Under the pieces are notes generated by a model. The model was not told where the DNA came from and made no database searches. It saw nothing but the letters and a program-made list of their open reading frames with translations. This document shows positions 1-8,321 of a stretch of DNA of 64,000 nt, in pieces. The first letter of the stretch is position 1, and each line of letters opens with the position of its first letter. Made by a program: the position numbers and the translations under genes. This DNA is from Pseudomonadales bacterium (GTDB lineage Bacteria; Pseudomonadota; Gammaproteobacteria; Pseudomonadales; Pseudohongiellaceae), in the NCBI GenBank assembly GCA_024234395.1, contig JACKOH010000001.1, forward strand, positions 1,569,001 to 1,633,000, given 5' to 3'.

Positions 1-9
1 AGGCTTTTC

Positions 10-31
10 CAGACCCGCTGCAGCGGGTCTG
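10..31. repeat. 22-bp perfect palindrome upstream of rubrerythrin
   Basis: CAGACCCGCTG followed directly by its reverse complement, a perfect loopless inverted repeat. No T-run follows on the + strand, so it is either the hairpin of a gene ending left of the window or a regulatory palindrome ahead of the rubrerythrin gene. The next 55 bases lead to the ribosome binding site AAAGGAGA. Confidence 0.5.
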
Positions 32-86
32 AATACACAAGCTTACGAGTCCGGACTATTGCAACCCGATCTAAAGGAGAACTGTT

Positions 87-506
87 ATGTCACTTAAAGG
101 ATCCAAAACCGAAGCCAACCTGAAAGCGGCTTTCGCAGGCGAGTCTCAGGCCAATCGCCGTTATCTGTACTTCGCCCAGAAAGCTGATGTGGAAGGCTAC
201 AACGATGTTTCAGCACTGTTCCGTTCCACCGCGGAAGGGGAAACCGGTCACGCCCACGGTCACCTTGAGTATCTCGAGGAAGTTGGCGACCCGGCTACCG
301 GCATGCCGATCGGCGGCACTGCTGACAATCTGAAGTCCGCGGTAGCTGGTGAGACTCACGAGTACACCGATATGTACCCGGGCATGGCAAAAGATGCCCG
401 TGACGAAGGCTTCGACGAGATCGCCGACTGGATGGAAACCCTGGCCAAGGCCGAACGGTCCCACGCCAACCGCTTCCAGAAGGCGCTTGACAGCCTGGAC
501 AGCTAA
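87..506 (+). CDS. Rubrerythrin-type diiron protein (no rubredoxin domain)
   Basis: A 139-residue four-helix ferritin-like protein expected to reduce hydrogen peroxide in the cytoplasm with a non-haem diiron centre. The ligand pattern is visible: Glu19 (AGES), Glu52-x-x-His55 (EGETGH), Glu89 and Glu92 (AGETHEY), Glu123-x-x-His126 (AERSH). Classical rubrerythrins of about 190 residues carry a C-terminal rubredoxin domain with two CxxC knuckles; this one stops after the diiron domain, so electrons must come from a separate donor. The start is supported by AAAGGAGA eight bases upstream. The following Fe-S protein and DUF3501 gene on the same strand are its usual partners and may supply electrons; that link is inferred from context. 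Confidence 0.93.
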   Translation: MSLKGSKTEANLKAAFAGESQANRRYLYFAQKADVEGYNDVSALFRSTAEGETGHAHGHLEYLEEVGDPATGMPIGGTADNLKSAVAGETHEYTDMYPGMAKDARDEGFDEIADWMETLAKAERSHANRFQKALDSLDS

Positions 507-519
507 GCACGAGGAGCAG

Positions 520-557
520 ATTCCCGGGGCCGCCGTGTGGCGGTCGCCGGGAATTTT
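520..557 (+). terminator. Hairpin between rubrerythrin and Fe-S protein genes
   Basis: ATTCCCGG (520-527) pairs with CCGGGAAT (547-554) and encloses a second CCGCC/GGCGG stem; a short T-run follows. It could end or attenuate transcription after rubrerythrin, giving more rubrerythrin than the downstream genes, or stabilise its mRNA. Confidence 0.6.
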
Positions 558-607
558 CCTGACTACCTGACAGCATCCCGCAACCCGCACCAGCAACGAG
601 GTTTTCC

Positions 608-1930
608 ATGGCCAGTGAATCAGGCAGAGAAGGTGGACTGGATGCCCCTACCCGGCATCCGCTGAACCAGAACGATCCGAAATTCTGGGACGAGCAGGAA
701 CTCAACAGGGAACTGGAACGGGTCTATGACATCTGTCATGGCTGTCGGCGTTGCGTCAGCCTCTGTAATGCCTTCCCGACCCTGTTCGACCTGGTGGATG
801 AAAGCGAAACCATGGAAGTCGATGGCGTGGACGTGAAGGATTACGGCAAGGTCGTGGATCAATGTTACCTGTGCGATCTCTGCTACATGACCAAGTGCCC
901 CTATGTGCCGCCCCATGAATGGAATGTCGACTTTCCGCACCTGATGCTGCGCGCCAAGGCCGTCAAGTTCAAAAAAGGCGATACCAAATTCCGGGACAAT
1001 ATCATTACCAGTACCGATCTGATCGGCAAAATGGCAACCGCACCTGTGGTCAGTGGTGTCGTCAATGCCGCCAATCGCAGTGACACGCTGCGCGGCCTGC
1101 TCGACCGGACCATGGAGATCCACAAGGATGCCAGGCTGCCGCAGTACGTGCGACCGACCCTGCGCAAACAGTATGCAGACCGCAAGGGCAACAGCAGCGC
1201 GGAACGGAAGGTTCTGTTATTCACCACCTGCTATTGCAATTACAACGAACCGGACATTGGTGCCAGTGTGATCAAGGTGCTGGAACACAACGGTGTCCAG
1301 GTGTCACTGATGAACATGGAACATTGCTGTGGCATGCCCAAACTGGAGCTGGGCGACTTCAAGACCGTGGAAAAACTCATGGAACGGAACATCCCGGAAC
1401 TGTTTGAGAAAGCCAGAGCGGGTTACAGCATCGTCGCTGCCGTTCCCTCCTGCGTACTGATGTTCAAGCAGGAGTTGCCACTGATGTTTCCCGATGATGA
1501 GCGGGTCGCAACGGTAGCGGCGGCATTCAACGATCCTTTCGAATACCTGTTCAAACTGCACAAGGAAGGCCGGTTGAATACCGATTTCAAAAACCAGCTT
1601 GGCGATGTCAGTTATCACGTTGCCTGCCATCAGCGGGTCCAGAATATCGGCCCGAAAACAAAACAGGTGCTGGAACTGGTACCTGGCACTACCGTTAACA
1701 ATATCGAACGCTGTTCAGGTCACGATGGCACCTATGGAGTCAAAAAAGAGACACTTCAGTACGCCAACAAGATCGCCGCGCCGATTGTCCGACAGATCAA
1801 GCAGAAAGAGCCCGATCATTACGGCAGCGATTGCCCGGTCGCCGGACGCCACATTGAAAACAACCTGGACAACGGCCGGCACCATGAGCATCCGATGGAA
1901 TTGCTCTGCAAGGCCTACGGACTCGACTGA
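608..1930 (+). CDS. CCG-domain 4Fe-4S protein (heterodisulfide reductase/GlpC-like)
   Basis: A 440-residue soluble iron-sulfur protein. Two ferredoxin-type clusters are encoded near the N-terminus: C43-x2-C46-x2-C49-x3-C53 and C86-x2-C89-x2-C92-x4-C97. The C-terminal half carries two cysteine-rich CCG-like elements, HCCGMP at about residue 240 and ACHQR...CSGHDG at about 343-374, as in HdrD, GlpC and GlcF subunits. It lacks a flavin or membrane domain, so it is an electron-transfer subunit. It sits between rubrerythrin and DUF3501, a combination repeatedly seen in proteobacteria, and may feed electrons to the rubrerythrin (inference). The ATG at 608 lies in GTTTTCCATGG with a weak GAGG eight bases upstream. 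Confidence 0.88.
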   Translation: MASESGREGGLDAPTRHPLNQNDPKFWDEQELNRELERVYDICHGCRRCVSLCNAFPTLFDLVDESETMEVDGVDVKDYGKVVDQCYLCDLCYMTKCPYVPPHEWNVDFPHLMLRAKAVKFKKGDTKFRDNIITSTDLIGKMATAPVVSGVVNAANRSDTLRGLLDRTMEIHKDARLPQYVRPTLRKQYADRKGNSSAERKVLLFTTCYCNYNEPDIGASVIKVLEHNGVQVSLMNMEHCCGMPKLELGDFKTVEKLMERNIPELFEKARAGYSIVAAVPSCVLMFKQELPLMFPDDERVATVAAAFNDPFEYLFKLHKEGRLNTDFKNQLGDVSYHVACHQRVQNIGPKTKQVLELVPGTTVNNIERCSGHDGTYGVKKETLQYANKIAAPIVRQIKQKEPDHYGSDCPVAGRHIENNLDNGRHHEHPMELLCKAYGLD

Positions 1931-1997
1931 GCAGAGTCCGCTGCATCCACCAGGGTGTTGATTTCAAATTCAATCAAGTAAAGCGAGTTTTTAGACC

Positions 1998-2579
1998 ATG
2001 AAGAAAATTGCTGTTGACGATCTGCAAAGCAACGAGGCTTACAACGCCCAGCGGCCGGCATTTCGCAAAGCGATGATAGAACACAAGAATAACCGTCGCG
2101 TTAAGCTGGGAACCAACGCCACGTTGCACTTCGAAGACACTATGACCATGCGCTACCAGGTGCAGGAATTGATGCGTGCCGAACGTATCACCAGCGTCGA
2201 TGAAATCCGCGAAGAACTGGAAGCGTACAACCCTTTGATTCCCGACGGGCAGAACCTGAAGGCCACCTTCATGATCGAGTACCCGGACGAAACCGAGCGC
2301 AGGCAGCAGCTGGCCCGGCTGATCGGTATCGAGCACAGGATCTGCATTGTCGTCGATGGACACGATCCCGTTTACCCTATCGCCAACGAAGATCTGGAAC
2401 GCAGTACCGAGGAAAAGACGTCTTCAGTGCACTTTCTGCGCTTCGAATTTCCCAGCCACATCATCGAGGCGGCAAAAGATGGCGCCAACTGGCTGATCCG
2501 CTGTGAACACGAAAACTACACCTGCGAGGAAGAGATCCCCGAAAACGTGAGAACCTCGCTGGTCAAGGATTTTGACTGA
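1998..2579 (+). CDS. DUF3501 family protein
   Basis: A 193-residue cytoplasmic protein matching the DUF3501 family by overall pattern: start MKKIAVDDL, a basic segment HKNNRRVKLG near residues 28-37, and a duplicated middle rich in acidic residues. No signal peptide or membrane segment and no recognised catalytic motif. The family is known mainly from its conserved position beside rubrerythrin and an HdrD-like Fe-S protein, as here, 67 bases after the Fe-S gene on the same strand. Biochemical function is unknown. A strong terminator follows the stop codon. Confidence 0.85.
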   Translation: MKKIAVDDLQSNEAYNAQRPAFRKAMIEHKNNRRVKLGTNATLHFEDTMTMRYQVQELMRAERITSVDEIREELEAYNPLIPDGQNLKATFMIEYPDETERRQQLARLIGIEHRICIVVDGHDPVYPIANEDLERSTEEKTSSVHFLRFEFPSHIIEAAKDGANWLIRCEHENYTCEEEIPENVRTSLVKDFD

Positions 2580-2628
2580 TCCCCGCTGGTACGCCGGGTC
2601 CTGACCCGGTCGTTCCGAGCTCTCTGTT

Positions 2629-2656
2629 GCCGGACTCTCAGTCCGGCTCTTTTTTT
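2629..2656 (+). terminator. Rho-independent terminator after the DUF3501 gene
   Basis: GCCGGACT (2629-2636), three-base loop CTC, AGTCCGGC (2640-2647), then TCTTTTTTT: a textbook intrinsic terminator that closes the rubrerythrin cassette. Confidence 0.93.
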
Positions 2657-2680
2657 GCGACTGCGCCTGATGGCTCTGCA

Positions 2681-2759
2681 GAGTTTTTCAACAGCCCGGT
2701 AGTTAATCGACTTTCACTGGGCTAATATCGGGCCTGGCAGTCTGTTGAAAAACTCTCAG
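2681..2759. repeat. Partial copy of the 147-bp dispersed repeat
   Basis: GAGTTTTTCAACAG (2681-2694) is the exact reverse complement of CTGTTGAAAAACTC (2742-2755). The 14-bp arms match the terminal region of the elements at 4136-4282 and 9453-9595, but only 47 bp lies between them, so this is a deleted or recombined copy. Confidence 0.7.
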
Positions 2760-2810
2760 CAGGCTGATGATTCGCCGTAAGCGAGAGTTTCCACGAGAGG
2801 TTAATCTGCA

Positions 2811-4043
2811 ATGAAACAGCCAGTTAGAGCGCTACTATCCACCCTGCTGATCGCCACATACTGCCTCCCGGTTACCGCGCATCCGCCGATCAGTTCCATT
2901 CACCGTATTCACTCGACCAACTTTGGAATCGACGAAACCGAGCTGACCCGGATCAGGAGTCAGATGCAGGCAGCAGTGGATGGTGATTACCTACCCGGTG
3001 CGATGCTGATGGTTGGCAACGATGACGGCGTTGGCGTTCTGCTGACCGTGGGCACTGAAGGTCCCGATGATCCCACTCCGGTGAATACCGATACCCTGTG
3101 GCGCGTCTGCTCCATGACCAAACCGATCGTCAGTGTCGCGGCGATGACGCTGGTCGAAGATGGCCGGCTCAACCTCGACGACCCGGTTTCCCGGTTTCTG
3201 CCGGAATTTTCTAACCCGCAGATCTGGGATGAGGACACCGGAACCACGCGACCGGCCAGCAACGTCATGACAATCCAGCACCTGCTGACCCAGGAGTCTG
3301 GCATTGTTCAGGATATTTTCGCTACCGGAACCAGGTTGGGCGAGTTGTACGCTGAGACCGTGCAGACCAGCGGCAGGACATTACGCCAGGAAGCCGCCGA
3401 CATCGGCACCCTGCCACTGCTGTTCGAACCGGGAACCCGCTGGCATTACGGTCTTTCTACGGATGTGCTGGGTGCTGTCATAGAAGAGGCGTCGGGACAG
3501 ACGCTCGATGTGTTTTTGAAAGAGAAAATTTTTGACCCACTGGGTATGGACGACACCGGGTTTTTCGTCCCCCCCAGTAAATTGAATCGTATGGCAAAGG
3601 AGATTCACGGTGATATTTCGCTTTGCGATCCGGCGCCGCCTTTTACCTCCGCTGCTGGTGGCCTCAAATCCACGATCGAGGATTATGCCCGTTTCGCCAA
3701 CATGCTGCTTGACGGTGGGGAGTATTACGGCACTCGCATTATCAGCGAGGAGACGCTCGAACTGATGACTCGCAAGTACATCGGTAACTCAGTTTCCCGT
3801 CAGAACTTTTTCTATGGCGAACGCGGGGATTGGGGGCTGGGCTTCCACCTGCAGCCCACCACCGATGATCCTGACGGACCGTTCAATTTTGGCTGGCAGG
3901 GCATCGGCGGTACTGTTTTTATCGTGGATCGGGACAATGACTTTTATCTGATCTACATGGCACAGACCCGGGACGGCCCCCGCGGCGCCCCATTCAGCCT
4001 TTTTCACGCACAGCGGTTAATCTATCAGGCGATGAGAAACTGA
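2811..4043 (+). CDS. Secreted serine hydrolase, beta-lactamase/esterase (class C fold)
   Basis: A 410-residue protein with an N-terminal signal peptide (hydrophobic LLSTLLIATYCLPVTA, cleavage near residue 23). The SxxK nucleophile motif is Ser101-Met-Thr-Lys104 (CSMTKP); the second catalytic Tyr is probably in RWHYGLS at about 207-213, and the GWQGIGG stretch near 363 stands for the third box. This layout is that of the beta-lactamase/EstB/penicillin-binding esterase family. Such proteins are more often esterases, lactonases or peptidases than resistance enzymes, and nothing here shows beta-lactam hydrolysis. Single gene, flanked by repeat copies on both sides. Confidence 0.85.
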   Translation: MKQPVRALLSTLLIATYCLPVTAHPPISSIHRIHSTNFGIDETELTRIRSQMQAAVDGDYLPGAMLMVGNDDGVGVLLTVGTEGPDDPTPVNTDTLWRVCSMTKPIVSVAAMTLVEDGRLNLDDPVSRFLPEFSNPQIWDEDTGTTRPASNVMTIQHLLTQESGIVQDIFATGTRLGELYAETVQTSGRTLRQEAADIGTLPLLFEPGTRWHYGLSTDVLGAVIEEASGQTLDVFLKEKIFDPLGMDDTGFFVPPSKLNRMAKEIHGDISLCDPAPPFTSAAGGLKSTIEDYARFANMLLDGGEYYGTRIISEETLELMTRKYIGNSVSRQNFFYGERGDWGLGFHLQPTTDDPDGPFNFGWQGIGGTVFIVDRDNDFYLIYMAQTRDGPRGAPFSLFHAQRLIYQAMRN

Positions 4044-4135
4044 AATTTATTTTCAGTTCCCTGGATCATGCCTGCCCGGTTGCCGGACACTCCGGCGCCG
4101 GTCGGGCGAGACAAGAAAAGCACTTTCGATGTCAG

Positions 4136-4282
4136 TTAACAGCCTGTTGAAAAACTCTCAGTTGAGAGCAAGACAAGGCAAAATTTCGGGAAAAAGCACA
4201 GTTTACCCGGCGTAAATGAGCATTTTGAGCCAGATTTTAACGCCGTATTGTGCCAGCTGAAGGTTCTTCTACAGGCTGTTAA
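4136..4282. repeat. 147-bp MITE-like element with perfect 12-bp terminal inverted repeats
   Basis: TTAACAGCCTGT (4136-4147) and ACAGGCTGTTAA (4271-4282) are perfect inverted repeats. The interior (TTGAAAAACTCTCAG..., GACAAGGCAAAAT, CAGTTTAC, TTTGAGCC) is shared with 9453-9595. It has no coding capacity. The right end supplies the TAA stop codon of pspF (4279-4281). It fills most of the gap between the serine hydrolase and pspF, which converge here. Confidence 0.85.
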
Positions 4283-5367
4283 CCCAGCAGATCATATTTG
4301 CGCAGGTAACCGCGCAACTGGTGATAGCTCAGGCTCAGCTTTTCAGCGGCCTTTTTTTGGTTGAACTGGCATTGCTCCATGGCCTGCCTGATCAGAGCTA
4401 TTTCGTAATTCTGTACCGTTTCCTTGAAATCCAGCGCCTCTCCGGGAGTCAGTGCGGGCGCAGTTAACCCCTTCCCGGCCGGCTGGTCTCCTGAACTCAA
4501 TCCTGTACGCTTCCTATAGGGCTCCGACCTGATGTCACTCTGCCCGCCGGCTTCAGCCCCGGACATCCCACCAGCTGCCAGCCGGTACGGGGAATCGAAT
4601 GGATTGAATATCAGCTCGGCAATTTTCTGGTCGCCATGCTGGTAGACTGCTCGCTCGATCACATTCTTCAGTTCCCTGACATTACCCGGCCATTCATAGC
4701 TCAGAAGCGCTTTCTGAATCTTGCTGGTAAAGCCGGGGAAATATTCCCCGCCAATTTCATTCACCATGCCCACGGCAAAATGTTCAGCAAGAATCAGGAT
4801 ATCCTCCTTCCGGGCGCGCAACGGTGGCAGGGTGATGACGTCGAAAGCCAGCCGGTCGAGCAGGTCGTCACGAAAGCGGTTCTGTCTTGCCAGCGCGGGC
4901 AAGTCTTCGTTGGTAGCGGCGACCAGACGCACATCGACGGTCAGGGTCTCGTTGCCCCCCAACCTTTCGAATTCACCGTACTCAATTACCCGCAGAATTT
5001 TTTCCTGTACTGCCAGCGAGGTATTGGCCAGCTCATCCAGAAACAGGGTGCCACCATCGGCCCGTTCAAAATAGCCTTTCCGTTGCCGGGTCGCTCCGGT
5101 AAAGGCACCTGCCTCATGACCGAACAACTGCGCCTCCAGCAATGTCTCGCTCATGGCCGCACAATTGATTTTCAGGAATGTCTGATCCCAGCGCCGTGAC
5201 AGATAATGCAGGCGCGCGGCCACCAGTTCCTTGCCGGTGCCCCGCTCACCGACTATTAATACCGGTTTGTTCAGCGGTGCCACCAGGGAGATGTGCTCCT
5301 GCATTTCCAGGAAGCTGGCAGACTCACCGAGCATCCTTGGCAGGGATTTTTTCGCGTCGATTTCCAT
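4279..5367 (-). CDS. pspF: PspF, sigma-54 enhancer-binding activator of the psp operon
   Basis: A 362-residue AAA+ bacterial enhancer-binding protein with no N-terminal sensory domain, which is the hallmark of PspF: the AAA+ domain begins almost at the N-terminus. Walker A GERGTGKE (about 40-47), the sigma-54 contact loop GAFTGA (87-92), Walker B GGTLFLDELA, arginine-finger region DLLDRLAFD, and a C-terminal Fis-type helix-turn-helix (NQKKAAEKLSLSYHQLRGYL). It remodels sigma-54 RNA polymerase at the psp promoter and is normally held inactive by PspA. ATG at 5367 is chosen because AGGCGG lies ten bases upstream; a GTG seven codons earlier is possible. Divergent from pspA. Its stop codon lies inside a MITE-like repeat. 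Confidence 0.93.
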   Translation of the reverse strand: MEIDAKKSLPRMLGESASFLEMQEHISLVAPLNKPVLIVGERGTGKELVAARLHYLSRRWDQTFLKINCAAMSETLLEAQLFGHEAGAFTGATRQRKGYFERADGGTLFLDELANTSLAVQEKILRVIEYGEFERLGGNETLTVDVRLVAATNEDLPALARQNRFRDDLLDRLAFDVITLPPLRARKEDILILAEHFAVGMVNEIGGEYFPGFTSKIQKALLSYEWPGNVRELKNVIERAVYQHGDQKIAELIFNPFDSPYRLAAGGMSGAEAGGQSDIRSEPYRKRTGLSSGDQPAGKGLTAPALTPGEALDFKETVQNYEIALIRQAMEQCQFNQKKAAEKLSLSYHQLRGYLRKYDLLG

Positions 5368-5598
5368 TCTGTCTAAGCCGCCTGGCACACGGATCGGGCC
5401 TGAGCAGCCGGGCCGTGGTAATCGAACCGGGCTGACCGTCAGGTAGGTGGGTTACGTTTGATCGGCAGTGTACCCCATCTGCGTTCTTTTTGGTGAAAAT
5501 AACTACTTTTTAACGCTTCTCACCGGTTCAAGCGGAGAGTATAAGGTCTTTGTAATTTTATTTTCTTATAAATCATCCAGTTAGAGCTTATTAAAAAG

Positions 5599-5615
5599 TT
5601 GGCACGGACTCTGCT
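5599..5615 (+). promoter_or_regulatory. Sigma-54 (-24/-12) promoter of pspABC
   Basis: TTGGCACG GACT CTGCT matches the RpoN consensus YTGGCACG-N4-TTGCW with one mismatch; GG at 5601-5602 and GC at 5613-5614 are exactly 12 bases apart. It lies 68 bases upstream of pspA and downstream of an AT-rich stretch (about 5490-5590) suited to PspF and IHF binding. Confidence 0.88.
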
Positions 5616-5682
5616 CCTCCAACCTCAGGTGGCGCGAAAACCAGAGCTGCCGGTAAAGATTACTACTGTCGAGGTACGACTC

Positions 5683-6339
5683 ATGAGCATATTTTCGCGA
5701 ATGACAGACATTATCAACTCCAACATCAGCGCCCTGCTGGACAAGGCGGAAAATCCTGAAAAACTGATCAGGATGGTGATTCAGGAGATGGAGGAAACCC
5801 TGGTCGAGGTACGCAGTGGCACCGCCAAGGTGATCGCTGAGAAGAAAACCCTCACCAGGCGTGTGGAACACCTGCGTCGACAGGCCCGTGACTGGGAGGA
5901 GAAAGCGGAGCTGGCCCTGTCCAAGAATCGCGAAGACCTGGCCAAGGCTGCCCTGCTGGAAAAATCCAATGTCAATTCCACGGTCGAAATCATGGAACAG
6001 GACATCGGCAGGCTGGACGAGACTCTGGACAAACTGAGCTCGGAGATCGAGTTGCTGCAGGCCAAGCTTAACGATGCCAGGGCCCGTCAGAAATCCCTGC
6101 TGATGCGGACCAAGGCCACCCGTTCCAGGCTGGATGTCAACAGGCAGTTGACCAACAACACTATTGACAATGCCATGGACAAATTTGAGTATTACGAAAG
6201 AAAAATCGACATGATGGAAGGGCAGCTGGAAAGTGCCAATGTCGAACAGAAAAGCCTGCACAGTGAATTCGAAGAACTCGCCAGACAAGAGAAAATTGAC
6301 CGGGAATTGCAGGAACTTAAAAACAAGTTGAACAGGTAG
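5683..6339 (+). CDS. pspA: PspA, phage shock protein A (ESCRT-III-like membrane-repair protein)
   Basis: A 218-residue coiled-coil protein from ATG 5683 (MSIFSRMTDI), chosen because it reproduces the canonical PspA N-terminal amphipathic helix; the frame is open upstream but only from a spurious start. Near-continuous heptads run from residue 25 to the end (LVEVRSGTAKVIAEKK, ELLQAKLNDARARQK). PspA represses PspF in the resting cell and forms membrane-stabilising oligomers on damaged inner membrane. First gene of pspABC behind a sigma-54 promoter, nine bases before pspB. Confidence 0.96.
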   Translation: MSIFSRMTDIINSNISALLDKAENPEKLIRMVIQEMEETLVEVRSGTAKVIAEKKTLTRRVEHLRRQARDWEEKAELALSKNREDLAKAALLEKSNVNSTVEIMEQDIGRLDETLDKLSSEIELLQAKLNDARARQKSLLMRTKATRSRLDVNRQLTNNTIDNAMDKFEYYERKIDMMEGQLESANVEQKSLHSEFEELARQEKIDRELQELKNKLNR

Positions 6340-6348
6340 GGCACCGTC

Positions 6349-6606
6349 ATGGGACTATTCGAGTTCATTATTTCACTGGTCAGTATCGTCCTGGGTTGCG
6401 TCACACTCTGGTTGCTTTTGTTCTATGCAAGAAGGGACAAGCGGCGCCGGGTTCCCGAATCTGACGCCCGCTTTGACCTGGCCCAGTTATCCTCAATGGC
6501 GGAGTCCTTGCAGGATCGCATCGACACCCTGGAAGCCATTCTCGATGCCGAAATTCCTGACTGGAGAGACCAGAATGAGCAGCCAGCCAAACAATCTTCG
6601 AATTAA
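6349..6606 (+). CDS. pspB: PspB, inner-membrane envelope-stress protein
   Basis: 85 residues: one N-terminal transmembrane helix (residues 3-26, FIISLVSIVLGCVTLWLLLF), then a basic stretch ARRDKRRR and a short coiled coil (LSSMAESLQDRIDTLEAIL). PspB and PspC sense envelope damage and pull PspA off PspF. The 3' end overlaps pspC by 32 bases, so the two are probably translationally coupled. Confidence 0.93.
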   Translation: MGLFEFIISLVSIVLGCVTLWLLLFYARRDKRRRVPESDARFDLAQLSSMAESLQDRIDTLEAILDAEIPDWRDQNEQPAKQSSN

Positions 6607-7468
6607 TCACGCCGACCGGCGCTTCCTCGGCGTCTGTGCGGGGATCGCCGATTACCTGGATATGCCGGTGGTGCTGGTACGGATTATTTTCGTTATCAGC
6701 ATCTTCACCTGGCCCACGCTGATCGTTGCCTATTTTGCCCTGTATTTCTGGCTGGACCGGAATCTCAGTACGGAAAAGGTTTATGACTGGTTCAGTGGCA
6801 GCGCTCCGACCCGGCATCTGAAAAATCTGGATTACCGTCGACCGCTGTACCGCAACATGCGGCATCGCAGGATTGCCGGTGTCTGTGCAGGGATTGCTGA
6901 TTACCTTGAAGTCAGAACCTGCCTGGTCCGGCTTGCTGCGATCCTGGCAGCCGTGGTCCTGGGACCTTATGCAGTCCTCGCCTACGCGGTCTGCTGGTTT
7001 GTCATGGAGCCCAACCCGGCACCCCGTTACAGCCGGCACTCGCGCCGTGCCAGTCGTCACCAGCGTCGCCAGGAGCGGCGTATGTCCCGTCAAGAGAAGC
7101 GCAGGTTCCGTCAGGAAAGACGCAAGTCCCGTCACGGTCTCTCTTCCAGTCGCATCAATACTCCGGACGACGAGGATCTATATGCCAGCGAGACGGATGA
7201 ATACCGCGACCGCTACGGGGAGGAAGACGATCTCTACGACGAGACAGATTCGGATTCACTTTATGACCCGGATTCCGTAACCGTGAATCTGGAGCGCTCG
7301 CGCAGGGCCAGAAAATTTCGCCAGTCCACGGCCCGGCACTCCACTAACGAAAAGTCCCTGGAAGAATGTGCCGACACCTATTACGGTCTGGAAAGCAGGC
7401 TGCGTGACCTGGAAGCATTCATCACTTCGAAAAAATTTCGCCTGCACTGCGAAATCAATCGTATCTGA
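6575..7468 (+). CDS. pspC: PspC with two tandem PspC domains and a charged C-terminal tail
   Basis: 297 residues from ATG 6575 inside the pspB 3' end; usual PspC is about 120 residues. Two PspC domains are visible: residues 9-62 (RRFLGVCAGIADYLDMP, then a hydrophobic hairpin) and 92-145 (HRRIAGVCAGIADYLEV, then a second hydrophobic segment). They are followed by an Arg-rich stretch (151-188), a strongly acidic stretch (198-233, DDEDLY, EEDDLYDETD), and a C-terminal coiled segment (LESRLRDLEAFI) like that of normal PspC. It is the sensor partner of PspB. The duplication and charged linker are unusual and suggest added membrane or partner contacts (inference). Confidence 0.9.
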   Translation: MSSQPNNLRINHADRRFLGVCAGIADYLDMPVVLVRIIFVISIFTWPTLIVAYFALYFWLDRNLSTEKVYDWFSGSAPTRHLKNLDYRRPLYRNMRHRRIAGVCAGIADYLEVRTCLVRLAAILAAVVLGPYAVLAYAVCWFVMEPNPAPRYSRHSRRASRHQRRQERRMSRQEKRRFRQERRKSRHGLSSSRINTPDDEDLYASETDEYRDRYGEEDDLYDETDSDSLYDPDSVTVNLERSRRARKFRQSTARHSTNEKSLEECADTYYGLESRLRDLEAFITSKKFRLHCEINRI

Positions 7469-7552
7469 CACCTTTAATGCGCAGGGCTGCAACAAGCACT
7501 GCAGACTGCAGAGGATAGCGGGACAGGCGCCCCCTATTCCCCGGCTCCAGTC

Positions 7553-8146
7553 TCAATCCCTGTTCTGAGACGCGCGGCCTGCCACCTGGTGCGGCAGGCC
7601 GCGGGCTCTCCTGAATCGCCATACCGGGACCACAGCCATTGCGGTCAACACGGATTTGACCAGGGCGCCATAATAAAACGGTGCTATCCCGTTCTGATAA
7701 GCCTCAGCCATTCCGAGCGAGCGGGCCAGCCAGGCGCCGCCAAGCAGCAGAATCAGACCGTGGCCAGCCAGCAGGATCAGAACGGCTTTCCCGAATGCGA
7801 TGCTGCCGCCCGGAACCGTCCTGAGCAGTCTTCCGGTCATCATTGCGCTGACCGCGAAACCGGCAAAGTATCCCGCATTGGGTCCGGTCAGAACCTGCCA
7901 TCCGGAAGCCCCATCACTGAAAATCGGGAGCCCCAAGGCGCCCGTCAGCAGATAAAGAAGTACTGCCAGGCCACCCAGTCTCGAGCCAAGCAAGGCACCG
8001 CAGCCGAGGACCGCAATCGTCTGTCCGGTCTGTGGAATCGTGGTACCCGGAATCGGGAACTGCAGCCAGGCCCCCAGGGCGATCACAGCCGCTCCAGTCA
8101 GAGCACCGAGCGCTGCTCGAATCCACCCACTGTTAATTACCGACAT
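7553..8146 (-). CDS. bioY: BioY, biotin-transport S component
   Basis: 197 residues with about six hydrophobic segments. BioY features: FPIPGTTIPQTGQT near the first loop, LGSRLGGLAVLLYLLTGALGLPIF, and GPNAGYFAGF. It is the substrate-binding integral-membrane component of an ECF transporter and imports biotin alone or with BioMN; no bioM or bioN is nearby, so it is solitary or shares energising subunits. ATG 8146 is preferred over the upstream ATG 8170 because GCGAGGAG sits just before it. A perfect 10-bp stem palindrome (7574-7602) lies in the 3' end of the coding region. Convergent with pspC. Confidence 0.92.
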   Translation of the reverse strand: MSVINSGWIRAALGALTGAAVIALGAWLQFPIPGTTIPQTGQTIAVLGCGALLGSRLGGLAVLLYLLTGALGLPIFSDGASGWQVLTGPNAGYFAGFAVSAMMTGRLLRTVPGGSIAFGKAVLILLAGHGLILLLGGAWLARSLGMAEAYQNGIAPFYYGALVKSVLTAMAVVPVWRFRRARGLPHQVAGRASQNRD

Positions 8147-8321
8147 CCACTCCTCGCTCCGCGTTGCCATGCATTCTGCTACTCCGCCGTCACACAGGAC
8201 GCGTATGGTAGTTCAGCAGCCTGGGGTTAACAAAGCGTTGTACTTTGCACGAGTGTTTTCAGCACCCCGACATCCAAGTAAACTGGAACAGAAATCCTTT
8301 CCAGCGGTAAACAGGCGGTTC

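Noticed and set aside
2811..4043. Antibiotic-resistance beta-lactamase
   Set aside because: The SxxK fold is shared by many esterases and peptidases; no class C signature specific for resistance was seen.
7574..7602. Palindrome GCGGCCTGCC...GGCAGGCCGC as a terminator of pspC or bioY
   Set aside because: It lies inside the bioY coding region and no T-run follows on either strand.
8040..8321. N-terminal extension of the NUDIX protein
   Set aside because: Sequence upstream of MKFCHNC overlaps antisense bioY and has no homology; ATG 8322 begins exactly at the zinc ribbon.
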